Shown: one piece after another, positions 8,048-16,144 of the stretch | Numbering within the stretch: the stretch's first letter is position 1 | Layout: each line of letters opens with the position of its first letter | Assembly: GCA_002440885.1 (NCBI GenBank) | Contig: DJVY01000197.1 | Coordinates: forward strand, 1-34,838 | Reading direction: 5' to 3' | DNA from: Bacteroidales bacterium UBA6244 | GTDB taxonomy: Bacteria; Bacteroidota; Bacteroidia; Bacteroidales; F082 | DNA length: 34,838 bases | The notes under the pieces: generated by a model | What the model saw: the letters and a program-made list of their open reading frames with translations, nothing else | What the model was told of the DNA's origin: nothing | The model's database searches: none | Made by a program: the position numbers and the translations under genes

Positions 8048-8852
8048 AATACACGCGGTAAGCAAAACATTTTTCCCGCAAACGGTAAACGAGGTCAGGG
8101 CGTTACGCGGTATTGACCTGACGATAGAGGAGGGGAGTTTTACCTGCATCATCGGAACCAATGGGTCAGGAAAGAGCACGCTGTTGAATGCCGTGGCAGG
8201 CACGTTTTTTCCCGATTCGGGGACTATCAGGGTGGGAGAGGCTGACATTACGCGATGGACTGAATACCAACGGGCCAGGTTGATTGGCAGGGTATTTCAG
8301 AACCCGTTTGCGGGTACAGCTGCCGAAATGACCATTGCCGAAAATATCGTGCTGGCCATGAAACGTGGGTTAAGTCATCCGCTGACTGCAGCCCTCAACA
8401 AATCAACCAAATCGGAAATTGGCGACAGGGTGAGGATGTTGAAGATGGGGCTCGAAGACCGTTTGGACAATCCCATTGGTACCCTTTCGGGAGGTCAGCG
8501 GCAGGCCCTGACCTTGCTCATGGCCACCTGGTTAAGGCCGCGGTTGCTTTTGCTGGATGAGCATACGGCCGCCCTCGACCCGAAAAGTGCAGCCAAAATC
8601 GCGGAGCTGACCAAACTCATCATACACCAGGAAAAGCTAACCGCCCTGATGGTAACCCATTCCATGCAGCAGGCCGTCGACTTGCCTGATCGCATTATTA
8701 TGATGCACAAGGGACAGATAGTGGAAGATTTTCAGAAAGAACAAAAAAAACGCGTGCGTATACCCGATCTGCTCGACACCTTCGACAGGGTGCAGAAACG
8801 CGAACTTATGGATGAAAGTGTTGCTGAAATGCTGATAAGAGATTATGTTTAG
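8040..8852 (+). CDS. ABC transporter ATP-binding protein (TrpZ-like)
   Basis: A 270-residue ATPase of the COG1101 group. Walker A is GTNGSGKST (39-47), the Q-loop Gln is near 87 (RVFQNPF), the signature is LSGGQRQ (149-155), Walker B plus catalytic Glu is LLLLDE (169-174), and the switch His is in MVTHS (His207). All catalytic residues are present. Its start overlaps the permease stop by eight bases, completing a binding protein, STAS, permease and ATPase operon. It energises import at the cytoplasmic face of the permease. The last gene of the operon, it faces the leftward AlbA_2 gene across 290 bases. Confidence 0.94.
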   Translation: MLKIHAVSKTFFPQTVNEVRALRGIDLTIEEGSFTCIIGTNGSGKSTLLNAVAGTFFPDSGTIRVGEADITRWTEYQRARLIGRVFQNPFAGTAAEMTIAENIVLAMKRGLSHPLTAALNKSTKSEIGDRVRMLKMGLEDRLDNPIGTLSGGQRQALTLLMATWLRPRLLLLDEHTAALDPKSAAKIAELTKLIIHQEKLTALMVTHSMQQAVDLPDRIIMMHKGQIVEDFQKEQKKRVRIPDLLDTFDRVQKRELMDESVAEMLIRDYV

Positions 8853-8947
8853 CGGAGGGTTATGCAGTATCATACAAAGTACATTATGAGGTATTTACAT
8901 TAGTAATATTGATTCTTTTTTTGAAGTGCAATTGTTCCTTCCGTGTA

Positions 8948-9028
8948 CCTTTGTGACTTCTTTGTGTCTTTTGTGACATAGTTATTACACAGAGTTTCAC
9001 AAAGGATTCACAAAGTTTCACAAAAAAG
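8948..9028. repeat. Long imperfect inverted repeat built from TTTGTGAC-like units
   Basis: The left arm carries TTTGTGAC, TTTGTGTC and TTTGTGAC (8950-8977); the right arm carries three complementary TTTCACAAA or ATTCACAAAG units (8994-9027). The arms pair imperfectly around a short centre near 8978-8990, so transcripts from either side could fold into a long hairpin. It lies between the convergent ABC ATPase and AlbA_2 genes, where it could act as a bidirectional terminator. It could equally be a copy of a dispersed palindromic repeat. Confidence 0.6.
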
Positions 9029-9142
9029 TTATCAAGCGAATGATCATTAAAATTTATAGCACGACAAAAAAAGAATTAGCCCTGCACAATGCATATTTCA
9101 TTGCAATAAAGCAAAAACTCATTGTCCATCACACACCCCTTA

Positions 9143-10366
9143 CTACAAATCCTCCTTCCCAAACCGGTCGGCAATATACACCAGTGCTTCGCTGATATTT
9201 AGCGCATTACTCGAAGGGCCAAGCCTGATGTACATCTCTTCAGGAAATCCGGGTTGTCGCAGGAAGACAGGTCTGCCTGCCGGCTCACAGCTGATAACAC
9301 AGAGGGTGTGGTTATCCACTTTCTCCAATCTGGAGTGGATGTAGGGCGTAAAATCTCTGCCCAGACACGATCGGATCAACATCCACAGGTGCAACAGGAA
9401 TTTATCTTCGTTAGGGAAACGGTCGCTCTCGATGCCTTCTATGCTTCCATCATCGCGCACCCCGATGAGCAAATGACCGCCAGAACTGTTCAGAAAAGCG
9501 GCTATGGTCTTGAGCACAGCCCGTTCGATGGCAGGGTTGGTTTTGCCCGCTCTGAGGTCCCACCTGAGGGTCGACTTAAACTCACAGGCATCGCCTTCAC
9601 CTGCTTTTATCAAGGCCGTGGCACTGGTGATTTTCCCGCGCCTGCCCGACATCACTTCGATAAATGACAAGCATTGAAGCAGGTCGGATGACAAAACCGA
9701 AACCTTTGATTCATCAGCCAAACGTAGCGAGATGAGGGCTTTGATATACTCGCCGGGACTAATCTCTCCGGCAATAAGCAAGAGGGGAAGCACAATTCCG
9801 GCGTGGTGAACCTCATATAGCGCGTTGATCACGGCCTTTTTGTCGTTGGATAACTTGCTGTAATACAGATACACTATCTCCGGGAATACCGCCTCCTCGC
9901 TGTCTTCCATTTTGTTTTCACTCAACACCCCCGCGCTAAATTCATTCACGCTGGCAACTAGTCCTGATAAGGTGTTGAAAGCAAACGAAAACAATGGATC
10001 GTGGGGTGCGTAGGGTTGGAATGTCGGATTTTCTTGTGTTTTTAGAAGAATAAACGGATCTGATTGCTGAACGGAAGTCCGGTTTTCATCGATGGGGTCT
10101 TTTCCTGCCTCAGGAAAATCTTTCATGAACGAAAAAAGTAAGGGGGCCTTTAGTGCCTGGTTCGCGCTATGCTCCGAAAGTTGCAAATCGGTCATAATCA
10201 TGCGTATCACAGCTTCCGATGGATGCGATATCGGGTGGCCTCCGGGGGTGGATATCACCGTTGTTCCTTGAAACAGGCTGTAGGCGTTGTTCATAAATCC
10301 ACTATCCAACAACCCGATTTCGCAGGTTAGTTTAAAGGTGGATTGATAGGCTGAAAAAGTCCCCAT
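9143..10366 (-). CDS. Protein with C-terminal AlbA_2 (Schlafen-type) putative DNA-binding domain
   Basis: A 407-residue soluble protein. The C-terminal part (about 262-400) matches the AlbA_2/Schlafen domain (PF04326): EFKSTLRWD at its start, then AFLNSSGGHLLIGVRDDGSI and a late VFLRQPGFPEEMYIRLG before the final helix. Proteins of this family are often annotated as putative transcriptional regulators or ATP-binding proteins; the biochemical role is rarely known. The N-terminal ~250 residues are not recognised. They look mostly helical, with a GHPISHPSEAVIRMIM segment and a possible leucine-rich helix pair around 165-215. The gene follows a STAS gene with 33 bases between them and is third in a leftward operon after the aldehyde dehydrogenase. 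It is a candidate output protein of the STAS switch. Start ATG 10366 fits the reading frame and spacing. Confidence 0.8.
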   Translation of the reverse strand: MGTFSAYQSTFKLTCEIGLLDSGFMNNAYSLFQGTTVISTPGGHPISHPSEAVIRMIMTDLQLSEHSANQALKAPLLFSFMKDFPEAGKDPIDENRTSVQQSDPFILLKTQENPTFQPYAPHDPLFSFAFNTLSGLVASVNEFSAGVLSENKMEDSEEAVFPEIVYLYYSKLSNDKKAVINALYEVHHAGIVLPLLLIAGEISPGEYIKALISLRLADESKVSVLSSDLLQCLSFIEVMSGRRGKITSATALIKAGEGDACEFKSTLRWDLRAGKTNPAIERAVLKTIAAFLNSSGGHLLIGVRDDGSIEGIESDRFPNEDKFLLHLWMLIRSCLGRDFTPYIHSRLEKVDNHTLCVISCEPAGRPVFLRQPGFPEEMYIRLGPSSNALNISEALVYIADRFGKEDL

Positions 10367-10399
10367 AACCCAGGTGTAATTTGTTAAAAAAAAAGTATG

Positions 10400-10726
10400 T
10401 TAACTCACTTGTAGCAAATCGTCCATCCCCACAATTTTGAAAGTTTTTTTAATCATGGGATTGCTGTTAACGATGGTAAATCTCCCCTTTGGCACTTGTT
10501 TGGCAGCATAAACGCATAGTCTGATGAAAGAGGAGGCGATATAAGTCACGTCTTTTAAGTCGAGGATCAGATCCAGGTCGAGGGGTTGATCCTCAGTAAA
10601 TCCGGGTGTTTTGGCCAGCGCCTCTTTCAATTCCTGCTCATATTGGGTACTTAGTATGGTATCTATATGACCTGCAAAGCCCAGTGTCAGGGTTTTTTTG
10701 TCTTCTTTAAATTCGGCTTTTAACAT
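10400..10726 (-). CDS. STAS-domain protein (anti-sigma-factor antagonist-like)
   Basis: A 108-residue single STAS domain. Core strands are LTLGFAGHIDTILSTQYE and LDLILDLKDVTYIASSFIRL. The candidate phospho-serine is Ser65 in A-S-S-F-I-R. The usual glycine two positions after it is Phe here, and the preceding Asp is Ala, so the phosphorylation loop is unusual. The gene lies 11 bases downstream of the aldehyde dehydrogenase and 33 upstream of the AlbA_2 gene, all leftward. No kinase gene is in this operon; the RsbW-like kinase at 2439 is the nearest. It probably acts in the cytoplasm by binding a kinase or the AlbA_2 protein; neither is shown. Confidence 0.87.
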   Translation of the reverse strand: MLKAEFKEDKKTLTLGFAGHIDTILSTQYEQELKEALAKTPGFTEDQPLDLDLILDLKDVTYIASSFIRLCVYAAKQVPKGRFTIVNSNPMIKKTFKIVGMDDLLQVS

Positions 10727-10737
10727 GGTATTTGGTA

Positions 10738-12171
10738 TTAGTGGTTTTTATGGTAGGCATTAAATAAATCGGTTTCTGTCATGTTTTCGTTGAAATACGT
10801 TGCCTCGTCAGCATCAACAAATTTGTGATTCAATCGGCGACGGCAAACACGTTGCACGTTGATCAGGTGACGCGCGGTGATGTTTTCGGTGGTAATATTT
10901 TTCCCGCCCGTACCGCATCCCAGTGTCAGTGAGGGATCGAGGTTGTTGAACATGCCGCCCACTGCACCTTGTGAGGTAGGGGTGTTGACGACGATACGCC
11001 CTGCGTTGATAAGCTGTGAAAACTGCATGATCACGTGTTCATCGTTGGCATAGATTCCAGCGCTGTGACCAATGCCACCCAGGTAGTTCAAATCGAGGCA
11101 AAGGTTGATGGCTGAGGCCTGGTCTTTGGCGCTGTAGAAGGCGAGAATGGGAGCAAGGATTTCGTGCGACAGCGGATATCCGACTCCTACACCGTTCAAT
11201 TTGGCCATCAGTATTTTGGTGCCTTCGGGCACGCTGATGCCTGCTTTTTGGGCAATAACAGCTACAGACTGACCCACTACGGCCGGGTTCATTGATTTCC
11301 CATCGTCGGTAACGGCAATTTGTTCTACTTTTTTAATTTCATCAGGGGTGAGGAAATAGCAGTGCTGCTTTTCAAACTCCTCTTTTACAAGGGCTTCAAT
11401 TTTCTCCACAACCACAATCGACTGTTCACTGGCGCAAATGGTGCCGTTGTCGAAAGTCTTGGAAGAGATAATGTTTCTAACGGCAAATTCGATATCGGCA
11501 CTCTCGTCGATAAACACAGGCACATTGCCCGGACCTACGCCGATGGCCGGATTTCCGGAGCTGTAGGCGGCTTTCACCAGTCCTGTGCCTCCTGTGGCCA
11601 GGATTAGCGCCACCTGGGGATGCGACATCACCATGTGGGTAAAATCGCGCGATCCGGGTGGGATAATCTGCACACAATCTTCAGGTGCGCCGGCTTCCAG
11701 AGCGGCTTCATAGCATATTCTCACAGCCTCAGCGGTGCTTTTGGCAGCCCCTCGGTGGGCGCTCACAATGATGGGGTTTCGTGTCTTTAGCGCAATCAGA
11801 ATTTTGTAAATGGCCGTGGAGGTGGGATTGGTGACTGGAGTAACGGCAAAAACCGGTCCTAAAGGCTGGGCTATCTCAGTGATTCCGGTCACCGGATTGT
11901 CGGAGATAAATCCAACGGTTTTTTCGTTCTTAATGCTCTCGTACACCAACTGTGTTCCTATCACATTCTTCCATACTTTATGCTGCCAAACACCCATTCC
12001 GGTTTCCTCAGCCGTCATTTTAGCCAGCTGAATCCGGGCATTCAAAGCGGCTTTGTAAACAGATTCAACTACCCTGTCGGTACGTTTCTGGTCGAACTGC
12101 TGGAATTCGGCAGCAGCAAATATGGCTTTCGCCATGAGATGCTCAACTTGATCGATTAGCGCTTTTTCCAT
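10738..12171 (-). CDS. CoA-acylating aldehyde dehydrogenase (AdhE N-terminal/EutE/SucD-like)
   Basis: A 477-residue aldehyde dehydrogenase of the CoA-acylating branch, close in layout to the N-terminal half of AdhE. The catalytic Cys is Cys246 in FDNGTICASEQS, the same motif as in E. coli AdhE. Other family marks are VTNPTSTAIYKILIALKTRN, the LATGGTGLVKAAYSSGNPA nucleotide-binding stretch, GVGPGNVPVFIDESADI and the C-terminal LTLGCGTGGKN. It lacks the iron alcohol dehydrogenase half of AdhE. Such enzymes interconvert an aldehyde and its acyl-CoA with NAD(P)H; acetaldehyde, propionaldehyde and succinate semialdehyde are all possible substrates. The frame can extend to a TTG at 12267, but ATG 12171 gives the normal family N-terminus (MEKALIDQVEHL). 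It heads a leftward operon with STAS and AlbA_2 genes; no microcompartment shell genes are nearby. Confidence 0.92.
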   Translation of the reverse strand: MEKALIDQVEHLMAKAIFAAAEFQQFDQKRTDRVVESVYKAALNARIQLAKMTAEETGMGVWQHKVWKNVIGTQLVYESIKNEKTVGFISDNPVTGITEIAQPLGPVFAVTPVTNPTSTAIYKILIALKTRNPIIVSAHRGAAKSTAEAVRICYEAALEAGAPEDCVQIIPPGSRDFTHMVMSHPQVALILATGGTGLVKAAYSSGNPAIGVGPGNVPVFIDESADIEFAVRNIISSKTFDNGTICASEQSIVVVEKIEALVKEEFEKQHCYFLTPDEIKKVEQIAVTDDGKSMNPAVVGQSVAVIAQKAGISVPEGTKILMAKLNGVGVGYPLSHEILAPILAFYSAKDQASAINLCLDLNYLGGIGHSAGIYANDEHVIMQFSQLINAGRIVVNTPTSQGAVGGMFNNLDPSLTLGCGTGGKNITTENITARHLINVQRVCRRRLNHKFVDADEATYFNENMTETDLFNAYHKNH

Positions 12172-12356
12172 TTTCTTTAAATTTGGTGAAAAATTAAGTT
12201 TTCTATTGAGGTTTTTGCGGGAATTCGGAAATCGTTGTAACTGTGATAAGAACGCAGGGGATCCCAAGTGAGTAAAGATAGATAAAAACTAAGTTTCAAA
12301 TTGTAAAAAGTTTGAATGAAATGGATTTTTTTCTTTTTTTTATTCGGATAACACCT

Positions 12357-12364
12357 TACATTTG
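12357..12364 (+). promoter_or_regulatory. Possible -7 box for the binding lipoprotein/kinase/PP2C operon
   Basis: TACATTTG matches TAnnTTTG exactly, 34 bases before the ATG at 12398. The -33 position is T-rich (TTTCTTTTTTTT around 12329-12341) but not a perfect TTTG. The position also argues against the in-frame TTG at 12362 as start. Confidence 0.4.
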
Positions 12365-12397
12365 TGGATTATAATATCTGTATTAATCAGGGGGCAA

Positions 12398-13456
12398 ATG
12401 TCATTGGATGTGTTATTTCGCGTTTATAGCAATTACCTGAAAAGGTATGCCGGTTTGGCAGTTGTGCTGATATTGCTTGGGTCGTGTCAGCCCGTAAATG
12501 AAAAAAATGATACAAGCGCCACCGTAAACACCCCGGATTCTTCATTCAAAAACCCTGATCTTAAGCAGGTTACTTTTTTTCCTTATTGGGTAGCCAACGC
12601 GCAGTTTGTGGGATACTATATGGCAGTCGAAAAGGGATATTATCGTAATTATGGAATCGACATGCACATTATTCCCTACCAACCCTTTATCACGACCAAC
12701 GAAATAATCAGAGAGGGAAAAGCAGACTTTGCTGCCCTCTGGCTTGTAAATGCCATCGAACTGAAAGCTTCGGGGGTGGATATTGTGAACATAGCCCAGC
12801 CGAGCACCCGCTCGTCGCTGATGTTGATCACCAAAAAAACAAGTAACATCAGCACACTGGAACAAATGAACGGGAAAAAAGCCGGAATTTGGAGCGGATT
12901 TGAAATGCAGCCAAAAGCTTTGTTTAAAAAATATAACCTGGATGTAACCATCCTGCCCATAGGCAGCAGCAACAACCTGTTTTTGATGGATGGAGTTGAT
13001 ATCACCATCGCGAATTGGTTTGATGAATACCATTCGTTGCTTAACCATGGTCTGGATTCCAGCGAGTTAAACACGTTCTTTTTTGCCGACTATGGCCTTA
13101 ACTTTCTGGAAGACGGTATTTACTGTTCCGCAGAAATGCGAAAAAATGACCCTGAGCTGTGTGCCAACTTTGTTAAGGCTACCCTGGAAGGATGGAAATT
13201 TGCCTTTGATAATCCCGAAGCAGCCATCGACCTGGTGATGAAGTACGCGCATGAGGCGAAACTTCCGGTAAACAAAGTGCACCAAAAATGGATGCTCGAC
13301 AGGTACGAAGACTTGTATCGCGACAGCAACAATGAGTTTAATACCAAACTACGGAAAGAAGAATACGAGTCTGTTGGACATATACTGCTCGAAAGCGGTT
13401 TGATAAATACAATGCCTTCCTACGACGATTTCTACCAGCCCATTATTAATAAATGA
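12398..13456 (+). CDS. NMT1/THI5-like substrate-binding lipoprotein
   Basis: A 352-residue lipoprotein: an N-terminal hydrophobic segment ends in the lipobox LLGSC followed by QPVNEKND. The mature part is an NMT1/THI5-like (PF09084) periplasmic binding protein, as shown by FPYWVANAQFVGYYMAVEKG near the N-terminus, the YYRNYGID continuation, KADFAALWLVNAIE and the hinge region TLEQMNGKKAGIWSG. Relatives bind thiamine-pyrimidine precursors, sulfonates or nitrate. No permease or ATPase gene accompanies it; instead a Cache-type histidine kinase starts 22 bases downstream. I infer it presents a ligand to that kinase, though it may also serve a transporter encoded elsewhere. ATG 12398 is chosen over TTG 12362 because of the -7 box and the good signal peptide. 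Confidence 0.9.
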   Translation: MSLDVLFRVYSNYLKRYAGLAVVLILLGSCQPVNEKNDTSATVNTPDSSFKNPDLKQVTFFPYWVANAQFVGYYMAVEKGYYRNYGIDMHIIPYQPFITTNEIIREGKADFAALWLVNAIELKASGVDIVNIAQPSTRSSLMLITKKTSNISTLEQMNGKKAGIWSGFEMQPKALFKKYNLDVTILPIGSSNNLFLMDGVDITIANWFDEYHSLLNHGLDSSELNTFFFADYGLNFLEDGIYCSAEMRKNDPELCANFVKATLEGWKFAFDNPEAAIDLVMKYAHEAKLPVNKVHQKWMLDRYEDLYRDSNNEFNTKLRKEEYESVGHILLESGLINTMPSYDDFYQPIINK

Positions 13457-13478
13457 ACGTTTTTTTAAAAATGCTTAC

Positions 13479-16121
13479 ATGAATTTTAAACTACATGAAA
13501 AGGGATTGGCTTTCAAGTTAATACTCTATATTTTTGTCAGTATCGCCATTATTTTTTCCGTCATTTTTCTTTACAACTATAATATTTCAAAACGTATCGT
13601 AGAGAAAAACCTGAAGCTGAACGCTGAAACGCTGACAAGCTCGGTTGTGCTTAAAGTGGAAAAAGTACTTAGTACGGTGCAAACCATCCCCGACAATTTC
13701 TCTGAGATACTCATGGCTTCCGACTATTCGTTGGAAGATCAGAAAAAGTTGCTTGGTCAGATCGTAGAAAACAACGAGGAGATTTTTGGGGCAATTCTGG
13801 CTTTTGAACCGTATCACACCGACTCTGCAAAAAAATACTGTGCTCCCTATTTTTTTCGCGACAGCAATAATAATGTCGCTTACAAAAATGTGGGTGATGA
13901 GGAATATGATTATTTTACTCTCGATTGGTATCAGATTCCGAAAGAACTTAACCGTCCTGTGTGGAGTGAGCCCTACTATGATGAGGGAGCAGGTGAGGTC
14001 ATGATGTCGACTTATTCTGTCCCTTTGTATAAAACCACGCAAGGGGAAAAGCGGTTTATCGGTATTTTAACTGCTGACATTTCACTGGAATGGCTACAGG
14101 AATACATCGATTCAATCCAGGTTTATAACACGGGTTATGGGTTCATGGTTTCGTCGAATGGCACCATCGTTACCCATCCCAACAAGCAGGTAATCATGAA
14201 TGAGACCATTTTTAGCATCGCTGACGCGCAAAATTCGCCGCAATTGCGTCAAATTGGTCACAACATGATTCAGGGAAAGCACAGTTTCGCAGAAATTGAA
14301 TACAGGAATGTGAAAACAGGTGAGCTCAGTTGGATAGCTTATGCCCCCATTAGCTTAAATGGTTGGTCGGTGGGCATCGTGTTTCCGGTGGATGAGTTCA
14401 TGGAAGATGTAAACAATTTGTACCTCAACCTGATTTTTCTGGGATTGGGAGGATTGTTCATTATTTTAATTGTTATTGTCCTTATTTCCAGATCCATTAC
14501 AGGCTCACTGCGGCGGTTAACCCAGGCAGCCTCTGAATTTGCAAAAGGTGATTTTAAAGTGAAGCTTCCTCCCGTGAAGTCCAAAGATGAAATCGGTCAG
14601 CTTTATGCCTCTTTCATTTTTATGCAAAACACCCTGGCTTCTACCATCAACGACTTGCGTGAAGCCTCTCAGAAGCTGAAAATTTCAAACGAAAAGTTGG
14701 AAGAATACAACCGTACACTGGAAGAAAAAGTAGCCTCACGCACGGCTGAACTCAGCGACAAGAACAAAGCGCTGGACACCGCCTTTAACAATGTGCGTAC
14801 ACTGAACGAAATCGGGAAGCAAATCACGGCTACCCTGGATATAGTCTCTATCCAGGAAATGCTGTTCAGTCATGCCGATACCTTGCTCGACACTACCAGT
14901 TTCCTGATTATGCTGTACGATGAAAAAGAGCAAAAACTCAGGTGTGAGCTTTCGATAGAAAAGGGACAAAAGTTGCCGCCTTTTGAAGTCTCGATGGAAG
15001 AGAAAAGTCGTTTTGCCGTGTGGTGCGTTGAACAGGCCAGCCCGGTCTTTATGAATGATGTCGAAAATGAGTACATGAAATATGTGCCGAATAGGGTGCA
15101 ACCTCAGGCCGGCGAAAAGGTTGAATCGCTGATTTACATACCTTTGATGATTGAAAACAGGGTGTTGGGCGTAATATCGGCTCAGAGTTTTAAAAAGCAG
15201 GCTTACAGTCAATATCAGTTTGATATGCTGAGCAACCTCGCCAACTTTGTGGCTATCGCCATTGAGAACGCCTTGGCTTATGAAAAGATCAACAAAGCCA
15301 ACAATGATTTGAAAGCCGCACAGACTCAGTTGGTGCAATCAGAAAAAATGGCCTCCCTGGGGCAACTCACCGCTGGCATTGCCCATGAAATAAAAAACCC
15401 GCTCAACTTCGTTACCAATTTCTCGGAACTCACGGTAGAACTCGCCGTTGAGCTTAGTGAAGAGCTGGAAAACCTTTCAGGGAGTTTTGCAGAGGAGGAT
15501 AAGTCGCTTCTGTTGGAGATAACCAACGACATCCGTGCAAACGCGCAGAAAATTAATGACCATGGTAAACGTGCCGACAGCATCGTTAAAGGTATGTTGC
15601 TGCACTCGCGTGGAAAATCAGGCGATAAACAGCCCACCGACATTAACACCTTGTTGGCGGAGTACGTAAACCTGGGGTACCACGGCATGCGGGCGCAGGA
15701 TGCTTCCTTCAACATAAAAATTGATGCGGATTATGATCCAGCCGTTGGGCTGGTCAATGCTGTGCCTCAAAACCTCAGTCGGGTATTTCTTAACATCATC
15801 AACAATGCCTGTTACGCTACCCACCAAAAGAAATTGAAACTCAAGGAAGCCTACTTCCCCATCCTGACCATCAAAACCCGGAAAGAAGGTGACAAGATAG
15901 AAATCCGTATCCGCGATAATGGCAATGGCATACCGCAGGAAATTATCGACAAGGTGTTCAATCCGTTTTTTACCACAAAACCTCCCGGCCAGGGAACAGG
16001 TTTGGGCTTGTCGCTAAGCTATGACATTGTGGTACAAGAACATCGGGGAGAAATGCGGGTTGAGTCGAAAGATGGGGAGTTTGCTGAGTTTGTGATCATA
16101 CTGCCCACAAATTTAAAATAA
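13479..16121 (+). CDS. Hybrid-free sensor histidine kinase, Cache-HAMP-GAF-HisKA-HATPase
   Basis: An 880-residue inner-membrane kinase. A membrane segment at about 11-33 is followed by a periplasmic double-Cache-like domain (about 40-310, with DWYQIPKELNRPVWSEPYYD and GILTADISLEWL), a second membrane segment at about 315-338, a HAMP domain, a coiled coil to ~445 and a GAF domain (about 450-605). The phospho-acceptor is His636 in TAGIAHEIKNPLNF; the ATP-binding domain has NIINNACYA, DNGNGIP and the FNPFFTTKPPGQGTGLGLS box. There is no receiver domain. The response regulator gene starts 23 bases after its stop, and the binding lipoprotein lies 22 bases upstream, so the three form one signalling operon. 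The ligand could reach it directly through the Cache domain or through the lipoprotein. A poised start is ATG 13479. Confidence 0.93.
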   Translation: MNFKLHEKGLAFKLILYIFVSIAIIFSVIFLYNYNISKRIVEKNLKLNAETLTSSVVLKVEKVLSTVQTIPDNFSEILMASDYSLEDQKKLLGQIVENNEEIFGAILAFEPYHTDSAKKYCAPYFFRDSNNNVAYKNVGDEEYDYFTLDWYQIPKELNRPVWSEPYYDEGAGEVMMSTYSVPLYKTTQGEKRFIGILTADISLEWLQEYIDSIQVYNTGYGFMVSSNGTIVTHPNKQVIMNETIFSIADAQNSPQLRQIGHNMIQGKHSFAEIEYRNVKTGELSWIAYAPISLNGWSVGIVFPVDEFMEDVNNLYLNLIFLGLGGLFIILIVIVLISRSITGSLRRLTQAASEFAKGDFKVKLPPVKSKDEIGQLYASFIFMQNTLASTINDLREASQKLKISNEKLEEYNRTLEEKVASRTAELSDKNKALDTAFNNVRTLNEIGKQITATLDIVSIQEMLFSHADTLLDTTSFLIMLYDEKEQKLRCELSIEKGQKLPPFEVSMEEKSRFAVWCVEQASPVFMNDVENEYMKYVPNRVQPQAGEKVESLIYIPLMIENRVLGVISAQSFKKQAYSQYQFDMLSNLANFVAIAIENALAYEKINKANNDLKAAQTQLVQSEKMASLGQLTAGIAHEIKNPLNFVTNFSELTVELAVELSEELENLSGSFAEEDKSLLLEITNDIRANAQKINDHGKRADSIVKGMLLHSRGKSGDKQPTDINTLLAEYVNLGYHGMRAQDASFNIKIDADYDPAVGLVNAVPQNLSRVFLNIINNACYATHQKKLKLKEAYFPILTIKTRKEGDKIEIRIRDNGNGIPQEIIDKVFNPFFTTKPPGQGTGLGLSLSYDIVVQEHRGEMRVESKDGEFAEFVIILPTNLK

Positions 16122-16144
16122 CAACAAAAAAATAGAGGAGAATC

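Noticed and set aside
8948..9028. CRISPR array from the repeated TTTGTGAC-like units
   Set aside because: Units are too short, the spacers are 2-4 bases, and orientation flips in the middle; it is an inverted repeat.
9254..9667. Rightward 137-codon frame inside the AlbA_2 gene
   Set aside because: The opposite strand encodes a recognisable domain across the same bases; this is an antisense shadow.
12172..12267. N-terminal extension of the aldehyde dehydrogenase to a TTG at 12267
   Set aside because: The extra 32 residues have no counterpart in the family, and ATG 12171 gives the normal N-terminus and puts the catalytic Cys at 246 as in AdhE.
12398..13456. A second ABC transporter operon led by the NMT1-like lipoprotein
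   Set aside because: No permease or ATPase follows; the downstream genes are a kinase and a response regulator.
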